Origin: Cacconaster sp045641345
GTDB taxonomy: Bacteria > Bacteroidota > Bacteroidia > Bacteroidales > UBA932
DNA: 29,987 nucleotides
Reading direction: 5' to 3'
NCBI GenBank assembly: GCA_045641345.1
Contig: JAZUGR010000032.1
Span: 1 to 29,987 of the forward strand
The notes beneath the pieces are model-generated. The model had not been told where the DNA came from. It was given only the letters and a program-made list of their open reading frames with translations, and made no database searches. The number at the start of each line of letters is the position of its first letter. Position 1 is the first letter of the stretch. This document shows positions 1 through 6,589 of the stretch, in pieces. The translations under genes were made by a program, and so were the position numbers.

Positions 1-1
1 C

Positions 2-736
2 CTCAAGGACGGAAGCCGGATGGTCATCGAGATGCAGAACTACACCAAGAAATCCTTTATCGACCGCTCCACCGTCTATACCGCCGCCGCAATCCTCGAC
101 CACTATGTCAATTCAAGGACCAAGGGCTATTCCATCGGCCGTACCATCTTCCTCGCCTTCGTGGGGGACCCACTCTACAAGAGCGTCAAACGAACTCCGA
201 TCAGGCTGGCGATGTGCGACATCGACGAGCCGCAGACCACGCAGAGAAACGACAAGGTGTTGCAAATCTTTCTGGAGTTGCCTAAATTTGCCGGTAGTCT
301 GCAGGAAATCAACGAACATACACCGTTTCTGGAGAAATTGTCATACGTCCTTATGGAGATGGCTGACTGTAAGGAAATGCCCGGCAATCTCCACGATGAG
401 CTCCTTGAACGCTTGTTTAAAGCCGCGGACACCGACAAGATGAAACCTGAAACCAAAGAGAACTATATGAAATCCATCCTCGGGGAGGCCGAGTACGAAG
501 CCAATCTCGAGGACTGGAAAGAAGAGGGCATTGAAGAGGGCCGGGCTGAAGGACGTGCTGAAGGTCGCGTCGAAGGTCGAGCCGAAGGACGAGCCGAAGG
601 TCTCGCGGAAGGTCGGACCGAGGGCGCAGCCGAAAAGCAGCGCGAAGTAGCAAAAAAGATGAAGGCGAAGGGGCTTGATGTAAAGACCATTGTGGATTGC
701 ACCGGCCTCACGGCCAAAGAGATCGAGGCGCTGTAG
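2..736 (+). CDS. Rpn family PD-(D/E)XK nuclease / putative transposase, 5' end cut by window
   Basis: The frame is open from base 2, so the gene begins before the window; the first internal ATG at 20 is not the start. The visible part begins L-K-D-G-S-R-M-V-I-E-M-Q, where the E-x-Q on a beta strand is the second half of the PD-(D/E)XK nuclease core. About 130 residues of the usual helical Rpn region follow, then a low-complexity stretch of repeated EGRA/EGRV/EGLA units (bases about 535-635), and a C-terminal helix-turn-helix-like tail (VKTIVDCTGLTAKEIEAL). In the Rpn (recombination-promoting nuclease) family, members are DNA endonucleases linked to recombination and phage defence; they are often annotated as transposases. 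The upstream catalytic Asp lies outside the window, so activity cannot be judged. A strong hairpin follows at 788-820. Family assignment is confident; role in this cell is not known. Confidence 0.85.
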   Translation, partial: LKDGSRMVIEMQNYTKKSFIDRSTVYTAAAILDHYVNSRTKGYSIGRTIFLAFVGDPLYKSVKRTPIRLAMCDIDEPQTTQRNDKVLQIFLELPKFAGSLQEINEHTPFLEKLSYVLMEMADCKEMPGNLHDELLERLFKAADTDKMKPETKENYMKSILGEAEYEANLEDWKEEGIEEGRAEGRAEGRVEGRAEGRAEGLAEGRTEGAAEKQREVAKKMKAKGLDVKTIVDCTGLTAKEIEAL

Positions 737-787
737 TCTGATAGGCGCAAAGTAAATCAAACTGACACTACACTTGTACAAGTAAGA

Positions 788-820
788 ATGCAACCGGCAT
801 CACTGCGATGCCGGTTGCAT
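788..820 (+). terminator. Perfect 14-bp stem-loop after the Rpn gene
   Basis: Bases 788-801 (ATGCAACCGGCATC) pair perfectly with 807-820, with a 5-base loop (ACTGC). It lies 52 bp after the Rpn stop codon. There is no clean T-tract (ATCACTTTG follows), so it may act as a terminator, an RNA 3'-end stabiliser, or both. Confidence 0.55.
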
Positions 821-861
821 ATCACTTTGTCAAGACGTACTTCGTCGGAGGCTTACATGCT

Positions 862-935
862 TACGAGTGACTCGCGTATTGCGCAAGGTGGGGAAAGGGA
901 ACCGCCGCTCCGGAATAGGGGCGGAGGCTGGAAAT
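862..935. repeat. Structured intergenic repeat, copy 1
   Basis: The unit contains CGAGTGACTCG (864-874, 5-bp arms around a G), then the palindrome TTGCGCAA (879-886), then a GC-rich hairpin (CCGCCGCTCC pairing with GGGGCGGAGG, about 902-926). The same order of elements recurs at 1449-1520. A further 8-bp stem (940-947 with 963-970) follows this copy only. Confidence 0.5.
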
Positions 936-1034
936 CGCAGGGAGAGTCCCCTAAACGCGAGAACTCTCCCATTGACTGACACGGATGTTGAGTAATGGCA
1001 TCAGCCCGAGGACTGATCAGAAAGCAGTCTGCCG

Positions 1035-1196
1035 TCAGCGTTTCCGCTTGCGGAGATGCGCTTTCCTTACGCGAACCTTTCTGCCGTCGATTTCGCGGAA
1101 TGAGCCGGAAACAACGGTGAATCGGTCCTTGAGCAACTCTTTGACAAGCTCTTCAAAAAGGCGCTCGCACACGCTGAGAATGGTACGTATTAACAT
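1035..1196 (-). CDS. Hypothetical 53-aa basic protein
   Basis: Read on the minus strand, ATG at 1196 opens a 53-codon frame ending in TGA at 1035. The product starts MLIRTILSVCERLFEEL, forms a probable amphipathic helix, continues VVSGSFREIDGRKVRVRKAH, and ends LRKRKR. I do not recognise the family. The orderly helix-then-strand character and the strongly basic tail look like a real small nucleic-acid-binding protein rather than random sequence, and the plus-strand alternative over the same bases has no protein-like character. Upstream on the same strand lie a good sigma-type promoter (1371-1400) and a hairpin with a T-tract (1268-1312), so expression from that promoter would need read-through. 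The first four codons are complementary to the predicted 5' end of that upstream transcript. Confidence 0.45.
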   Translation of the reverse strand: MLIRTILSVCERLFEELVKELLKDRFTVVSGSFREIDGRKVRVRKAHLRKRKR

Positions 1197-1267
1197 ATTT
1201 TCAGTTTTTTAAAGTGCTGGAGCGTCGGAGTGGCTTTCCTTGGGCAAGCATCACATCCGGTAGGACT

Positions 1268-1312
1268 AAAAAAACAGCGTACTTTATTTGTTTGGAATAA
1301 TGTACGCTGTTT
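1268..1312 (-). terminator. Rho-independent terminator on the minus strand
   Basis: AAACAGCGTAC (1272-1282) pairs perfectly with GTACGCTGTTT (1302-1312), an 11-bp stem. On the minus strand the stem is followed by seven T residues (the A-run 1268-1274). This is the expected form of an intrinsic terminator for transcripts coming from the right, either the small RNA starting near 1366 or read-through from the lipoprotein gene. Confidence 0.7.
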
Positions 1313-1366
1313 AGGGTTTCTCAACGTGTGTGAGGCGCTTATCTCTCACTGTTGATGTTAATACGT
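1268..1366 (-). ncRNA. Candidate small RNA of about 98 nt
   Basis: A promoter matching the Bacteroidetes consensus (TTTG, 18 bp, TATCTTTG) ends at 1371, which predicts a start near 1366. An intrinsic terminator lies at 1268-1312. No useful ORF lies between. The RNA would begin ACGTATTAACAT, carry a weak hairpin (GTGAG with CTCAC, 1330-1334 and 1345-1349) and end in the terminator stem. Inferred from promoter and terminator only; not from a known family. Confidence 0.4.
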
Positions 1367-1370
1367 GTTG

Positions 1371-1400
1371 CAAAGATAGTGATTTTTTAGTAATTGCAAA
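1371..1400 (-). promoter_or_regulatory. Bacteroidetes-type promoter (TTTG-N18-TATCTTTG)
   Basis: On the minus strand TTTG (1400-1397) is followed after 18 bp by TATCTTTG (1378-1371). This is a close match to the -33/-7 elements of the Bacteroidetes housekeeping sigma factor. It drives toward lower coordinates. Confidence 0.55.
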
Positions 1401-1448
1401 TACATTTTATGTTTTCGTTCAAGCCTCGGATGAAGAATGTTGCGCGGA

Positions 1449-1520
1449 CGCGAGTGACTCGCGTTTTGCGCAAAGTTGAAAAGCAACCGCCGCGACGGAG
1501 GTCCGTTGCGGCGGCTGGAT
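1449..1520. repeat. Structured intergenic repeat, copy 2
   Basis: Second copy of the unit at 862-935. It contains CGCGAGTGACTCGCG (1449-1463), TTGCGCAA (1466-1473), then a GC-rich hairpin pairing 1487-1499 with 1502-1514 with one G-U pair. The hairpin bases differ from copy 1 while pairing is kept. Confidence 0.5.
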
Positions 1521-1533
1521 GAGTATTTCACGA

Positions 1534-1568
1534 TTTCCCTACCGGGCGATTGGGTCCGAGAGGGGAAA
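1534..1568 (-). terminator. Weak hairpin after the large lipoprotein gene
   Basis: TTTCCCT (1534-1540) pairs with GGGGAAA (1562-1568), with one G-U pair, immediately downstream of the stop codon at 1573. The loop is long (21 bases). Possible terminator. Confidence 0.3.
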
Positions 1569-1572
1569 AGTA

Positions 1573-4500
1573 TTAGTTTTGTTTTGCGCCATTATCCCAA
1601 ACAAGGGTGTCACCTACGTAAATTTTTGTTTTTGATCCAGTAGTGCACTGTTTCATAGACCCCCATAGCCAGGAGCCAGAAGTTTCATTGACTGCAATCT
1701 CACCAAGGTTTTCATTATTGCCATCAAGGTGTATTTCCCAGTAAGCGCCACCTGCAGTACCAGGATCATAGAAATATACCGCTGTTCTTGATTTATCAGT
1801 TCCCCTATAGAATTTACAATCCTTAACCTGGACATAATACTCATTTGTTGTATTTTCTCTATAAAGCTGTATGTTGGCCTTATTGTTTCCTTTGAAAGTA
1901 CATCCGTCAAAATAGAACTTCGCACCGGAATAAGTTTTGACAGCATACTCGCAAACAGATGCAACATCAAAGACACAATTGTTAAAGTGAACTTCTCCTG
2001 TCCCAAGGTATCCAATCATATTTTTAAAAGTACAATTCTCGAAAGTGAGGGCAGTAGGATATGTAAATCCTCTATAATAATCATTTGCGGTACCATTATC
2101 CGCTAGAGTAATATTTTTGAATGTTACATTAGAACTATGGAGACTACCATCAGCTCCCGCTTCACCTACACCTGTAGAACTAGAGCCATATCTCCAGATG
2201 GTCTTTCCTTCAATACCTTCAAATATGAGGGTCTTGTTTTTCGCAAAATTGGTGTTGTATGTAGTATATTCACCCTCAAAAAGTTCAATAACATCCGTTT
2301 CAGTTGCCGCATTGATTGCTGCCTCAAGGGTTTCATAATAGGTATCACCTATCTTTGCTACCCCCCCCTCTACGATAATATTGACATAGCTCAGCAACTT
2401 CTCGGACGTTCCTGAATTGTTCTGGATGCAAATACCCTCTGACCAATCGGTCTTTGTCGACTGAGTAGGATAATTGCTCTGCATATCAATACCTTTTCCA
2501 ATCTTGATTGTAACAGGCTTGGTTTCTGATGCATTAGCATGATTCTGGGATGCCATAACACGAACAGCCTCAATACCATATACTTTGCCACCATTGAGGT
2601 TGAGAGTGTTGGTGTTGAGATTGCCCTCGGAAACACCCTGGATAAAGAAGCCATTTCGACCATAAACCTCGCCTCCATTCATATTGGCAGTTACAGAGGT
2701 AGTATAGGAGCCTGCACTGAATGAAGTCATTCGGATTGTGCAGCTGCTCTTCGTCTTAACAACGCCACCATTGATATTGAGAACAATGTCGGCAGGACTG
2801 TAGGCTTGGCCCCAGGCATTGGTGTACATATCAATGGCACCCTCAAGGTCGTTTGTCTTTGTATCCGGAGTCTTGTTCTCGATTGTTCCGCTTTCAAGGG
2901 TCATACAACCGTGGCAGGTGATTGCAGATCCGCCGGTGCTGCTGCCGGAAGTCAAATTCTCGATATAACTGTCATGATATTCAATGGCACCTCCGGTACG
3001 GCTATCCTTGACTGTCAGTTCACCACCGTTCTCAACATATATATACTGAGTATATCCTGCTTTCGTAGATGTTCCGACCAACTTGTACCCATTAAGGTCA
3101 AGAACTGCTTTCTGACCTTTATTAAGTTTCGCACCTTGAGTGTCGAAAATCTCATTTGCATTGTTAATAATTGTGATAGTCGTTGCTTCAGCGGCATCTG
3201 TAGGAACGGCTGCTACGGCTTCTGCAAGAGTGGCGTACTCAGTAGTTCCAATCTTGGCAATGTTCGGTCGTTCTCCAACAGTCCAAGGGTATGTGCCCTT
3301 AGTAGATTCATCCTGATTTTCAACAGCTACTTTGCCTTCTACGATGAGGTCGGCTGCGGGCTTGGTGCTGAAAAGTCCGCCGGAGATGAAGCCGGTGATA
3401 GGTTCTTTACCGGTCTTGGCATAGCTTCCGATAGCTGACGCATTGGCGCTATAGAAGTAGCCGCCCTTGATGGCAGCATTGGGAGCTCCGCCGGGATAAT
3501 CGCAATTGTCGAATACAATGGCGTCACCTGTTGACTGCATGCCACTTGTGGTGGTCTCATAATCTTCCTTCTCACCAGTACCCTTGATTGTACCACCGGT
3601 TACCTCTGTTGTAACGCTACCGGACTTGACATATATACCCGTTGCACTTTCAATGGTACCGCCGTTGATGGTAAGAGTACCATTCTGAGGGTGGAAGATA
3701 GCTGCACCGCCCTCTTCACCTGCCGTAACGGTACCGCCATTGATGACAATAGAAGTATTTTTACGATTGGTATTACCGTTGCCGGCAATGGCATAATACC
3801 AACCGATAAGGTTACCGCCGTCAACAGTGAGTTTCGCAGGAACAGTAGTATCACTTTCGTCAACAGTTTTTTCTGTCAGAGTTATAGCTGTATAAACATT
3901 ACCGGCGGACTCAATGGATCCTGTAGTACCTTCTACAGTAAGATCACCCTTACGGTTTATGATGATGACACCTGTACTTATACGGGTGAAACCTTTCGCT
4001 GCAGAAAGTGTAAAAGTGCCAAGGTTGAGAGTCGTCTTACCGATAACCTTAACCGGCTCTTTAACTGCAAGGTTGCCGGCCAGATTGAATGTACCGTGAC
4101 CGAGGGTGATGCCACCGTTGAGCGTACCTGCCTTATAGGTAACATTCACATTGTCAGTTTCATTGTTTTGAGGATTTGTAACAGAAATTGCTTTATAACC
4201 ATTAAAGGTACCTCCGTTGACAGTTACATTGATCTCCTTCTTCGTGGTGTGCTGAGCAATTGCGAGAGCAGCACCCTTAGTGGTGGAACCGCTGCCGTTA
4301 GGATCAACATCAAGTGGTGAAGCGGTGCTTTTCAGAGTACCGCCGTTGATTTCGACAGTACCGCCGCGAACCTCGATACCGGATTCATAAGCTTCGAATG
4401 TACCGCCATTGATGGTCAGTTTGCCATCCTGAGGATGGAAGATTCCAAGACCCTCTTTTGTATTATATGCCTTGAATGTACCGCCATTGACCGTGATTTC

Positions 4501-6330
4501 AGTATTATGACGACTGCCATTGCCTACGATACCATAATAATATCCTTCAAGGGTAACAGTACCTCCAACGGTGAGTTTTGCTGCAGCACCAGTTTCAGGT
4601 TCACCAGTTTGAGTCAACTTTACAGCGGCATATACATATTTGTGTGTACTTAAAATTTGGCCCGTACCGTTGATTGTGATATCACCCCCACGTTTTACGA
4701 TTATGAGAGCATCCCTAGTATTATTATACTCTCCTCCCCAAGTTGATACAGGAGTGATATTTTTCTCGAGCGTAAGGGTGAAAGTCTTGTCGGTCACAAT
4801 AGGTTCTTCGAGCTCTACATCCTTTATGAGAGTGATGGTCTGATTGTTCAAGACTGCGTCGACGGCCGATTTCAGAGTCGCATATTTCCTTTCGCCAATC
4901 ATAGCAACAGGATCAATAAACTTCTCCGTGTACTCAATCGCATATTTCGAGAAGTGAACAACCCGGAATGAAAGAATTCGCGATGCCTCATCAAAGTGAA
5001 GGCTGTTTTCAACTACACCTCCGGCAATCGGGTTTCCGCTTGCATCCAAAAGCGTCACTTTCGCCACACTTACCACATTATCTCCAAGAGGAACTTCCAC
5101 GGTGGCTTCACCTGCCGCATTAGCTTCTGAGAACACTTCTTTGCCGTCCTGGTCAACAGTCTTCATCGTGACCTCATAGACAATGTTCTTCTTTTCAACA
5201 TCCGTATCCTTTGTCACATCCTCGACTTTGAAGAAGATACTCGTGGAGCCGGTTGCATTTGCCAGAATCCTTGCAGAGGCTGTTTCATTAAAAATGATTG
5301 TTCCGATGCCACCCACTTCAATGTTTGTGGGCTTTCCTGATTGGAAGGCCTGCTCAGTAGGCAGGTCGCCCTCTGCCGATTTTGTGGAACCTCCGTTGTT
5401 GATTGTGACGTCGACAGACGTGTCGTTATCTTCAACTGTCACGTTATTCTTCCAGGATGAGTAGAGCTGGTTATAGTATTTTGCGGGCTCCCTTTTGGCT
5501 TTTGTATAGTTGGAGTTGACGTATGCATCATTGACAGTGAGCACCCTCGCATCTGAGGGCTGATCGCTTGCCGGAACTGCGAAACGGACAACGGCATTGC
5601 CCGTTTCGGAAATCGTTGCATTGTGGCAGGTTACGGAGATGCCCAAATTCTCGATTTCGGGCAGGGCTGCCTTTACTTTTCCGCCATCGAGAACCCACTT
5701 GAACCCGCTGTTCACATTGCTGAGCTTTACGCTCGTGAGGTCGGATCCTTCAGCGGGGAGGTTCGACATATTGAGATGCACGTATGCCGTTACAAGATTG
5801 AACTTGATGCTCTTTTGGCTGTAAGAGCCATCTGTGGAAGAAGATGACGTCTCTTCGGCATAACCATGGAAGCAAACGCGGCCGGTCCCGGTCTCATCGC
5901 CGTAGTAATGCTGCTCGGCGAGGCTGCTGATCTCACGTTCACCGAAATCCTCTTCTTCGGTTTCGGTATTTGATTTGATTCTCGGATAGATGTAGTAGAG
6001 TTTGCCGCCGTCGACGTTTCCGTAAACAGTTCCTGTGAACGTTACGACATCTCCGTCTTTTTCTGCCTCCAGATATCCTCCGAGGAGTTTACCGGTTGTG
6101 GCGTTGACGACGGAAATCTGGTCACCCTTTTCCCAGTTGACACGCACGACAGCTTCCATCGTGGCTCTGGTTTCATCGGCCGGCAGGTATGCCCCGGCCT
6201 CGATTCCTACGGAAAGCGAGTGACCTTCGGTGGAATCCACACGCACCGGCGCAGACTCCTGAAAACCCTTTGAGCAGGCCACCATCGCGAAAACTGCGAC
6301 GACGGCCGGAATAATGGTTCTTTTAAACAT
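1573..6330 (-). CDS. Large surface lipoprotein: fimbrillin-like head with beta-helix (NGGT-repeat) tail
   Basis: The predicted product is 1585 aa. I chose the ATG at 6330 because it gives a standard lipoprotein signal (MFKRTIIPAVVAVFAMVAC, lipid Cys at 19); an in-frame ATG at 6363 would add 11 residues. The sequence after the Cys to about 320 resembles the fimbrillin family of Bacteroidales (RATMEA, then W-x-KGD-Q-I-S-V). A second beta domain reaches about 470. The rest is built from 'IGxxxYATLxxAV' units at about 476, 1023 and 1324, separated by many NGGT/NGGTF turns typical of a right-handed parallel beta-helix. No type IX sorting tail is evident, so outer-membrane attachment by lipid is likely. 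The head matches the next gene (6590-9091) closely; the tail does not. A G8 tract lies in codons near residue 1321. Ligand unknown; adhesin or fimbria-associated protein is an inference. Confidence 0.85.
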   Translation of the reverse strand: MFKRTIIPAVVAVFAMVACSKGFQESAPVRVDSTEGHSLSVGIEAGAYLPADETRATMEAVVRVNWEKGDQISVVNATTGKLLGGYLEAEKDGDVVTFTGTVYGNVDGGKLYYIYPRIKSNTETEEEDFGEREISSLAEQHYYGDETGTGRVCFHGYAEETSSSSTDGSYSQKSIKFNLVTAYVHLNMSNLPAEGSDLTSVKLSNVNSGFKWVLDGGKVKAALPEIENLGISVTCHNATISETGNAVVRFAVPASDQPSDARVLTVNDAYVNSNYTKAKREPAKYYNQLYSSWKNNVTVEDNDTSVDVTINNGGSTKSAEGDLPTEQAFQSGKPTNIEVGGIGTIIFNETASARILANATGSTSIFFKVEDVTKDTDVEKKNIVYEVTMKTVDQDGKEVFSEANAAGEATVEVPLGDNVVSVAKVTLLDASGNPIAGGVVENSLHFDEASRILSFRVVHFSKYAIEYTEKFIDPVAMIGERKYATLKSAVDAVLNNQTITLIKDVELEEPIVTDKTFTLTLEKNITPVSTWGGEYNNTRDALIIVKRGGDITINGTGQILSTHKYVYAAVKLTQTGEPETGAAAKLTVGGTVTLEGYYYGIVGNGSRHNTEITVNGGTFKAYNTKEGLGIFHPQDGKLTINGGTFEAYESGIEVRGGTVEINGGTLKSTASPLDVDPNGSGSTTKGAALAIAQHTTKKEINVTVNGGTFNGYKAISVTNPQNNETDNVNVTYKAGTLNGGITLGHGTFNLAGNLAVKEPVKVIGKTTLNLGTFTLSAAKGFTRISTGVIIINRKGDLTVEGTTGSIESAGNVYTAITLTEKTVDESDTTVPAKLTVDGGNLIGWYYAIAGNGNTNRKNTSIVINGGTVTAGEEGGAAIFHPQNGTLTINGGTIESATGIYVKSGSVTTEVTGGTIKGTGEKEDYETTTSGMQSTGDAIVFDNCDYPGGAPNAAIKGGYFYSANASAIGSYAKTGKEPITGFISGGLFSTKPAADLIVEGKVAVENQDESTKGTYPWTVGERPNIAKIGTTEYATLAEAVAAVPTDAAEATTITIINNANEIFDTQGAKLNKGQKAVLDLNGYKLVGTSTKAGYTQYIYVENGGELTVKDSRTGGAIEYHDSYIENLTSGSSTGGSAITCHGCMTLESGTIENKTPDTKTNDLEGAIDMYTNAWGQAYSPADIVLNINGGVVKTKSSCTIRMTSFSAGSYTTSVTANMNGGEVYGRNGFFIQGVSEGNLNTNTLNLNGGKVYGIEAVRVMASQNHANASETKPVTIKIGKGIDMQSNYPTQSTKTDWSEGICIQNNSGTSEKLLSYVNIIVEGGVAKIGDTYYETLEAAINAATETDVIELFEGEYTTYNTNFAKNKTLIFEGIEGKTIWRYGSSSTGVGEAGADGSLHSSNVTFKNITLADNGTANDYYRGFTYPTALTFENCTFKNMIGYLGTGEVHFNNCVFDVASVCEYAVKTYSGAKFYFDGCTFKGNNKANIQLYRENTTNEYYVQVKDCKFYRGTDKSRTAVYFYDPGTAGGAYWEIHLDGNNENLGEIAVNETSGSWLWGSMKQCTTGSKTKIYVGDTLVWDNGAKQN

Positions 6331-6349
6331 TGCTATGGATTTGTAATTA

Positions 6350-6514
6350 TTATTCAATTTCATCGATTACACAATCGGTGGTTAGATCTTCAGGTGTGGC
6401 GGAACATGCGAATGGTGACGATTCCAAAATGTTCCGTTTTACGGAAATCTTGAACGTTTTGGTCAATGGAGAGATATATTTCGCCATACTTTTATCGGTT
6501 AACGTCTTGTTCAT
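6350..6514 (-). CDS. Possible 54-aa leader ORF upstream of lipoprotein 1
   Basis: ATG at 6514 opens a frame beginning MNKTLTDKSMAKYISPLTK and ending TTDCVIDEIE, with its TAA at 6350, 19 bases before the preferred lipoprotein start (and overlapping the alternative start at 6363). The same ORF, same length, precedes the second lipoprotein gene. All three base differences between the copies change an amino acid, which argues against selection on the peptide, so it may be chance within a recently duplicated regulatory region. Confidence 0.3.
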   Translation of the reverse strand: MNKTLTDKSMAKYISPLTKTFKISVKRNILESSPFACSATPEDLTTDCVIDEIE

Positions 6515-6546
6515 TGCGTTTTTGTTTTTCAATCTGACTTTCAAAT

Positions 6547-6580
6547 TTTCCCGGTCGGGCGGTCAGGCCCGAGCGGGAAA
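6547..6580. terminator. 14-bp stem-loop between the two lipoprotein genes
   Basis: TTTCCCGGTCGGGC (6547-6560) pairs with GCCCGAGCGGGAAA (6567-6580) with one mismatch and a 6-base loop. It sits 9 bases after the stop of the 6590-9091 gene and is flanked by A- and T-rich ends, as in a terminator. It would separate transcription of the two paralogues. Confidence 0.6.
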
Positions 6581-6589
6581 TAGTTTGCA

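Noticed and set aside
788..979. 63-codon plus-strand frame in the spacer after the Rpn gene
   Set aside because: It runs through the perfect hairpin and the structured repeat, and its translation has no protein-like character.
985..1212. 75-codon plus-strand frame
   Set aside because: It lies opposite the 53-codon minus-strand ORF, whose composition and basic tail look far more like a protein.
862..1520. CRISPR array in the repeat-bearing spacer
   Set aside because: Only two diverged copies about 590 bp apart, each with internal hairpins; no regular spacing and no cas genes.
2806..4320. Long plus-strand frames (up to 210 codons) opposite the large lipoprotein gene
   Set aside because: They are antisense shadows of the repetitive NGGT-coding sequence, with no recognisable domains.
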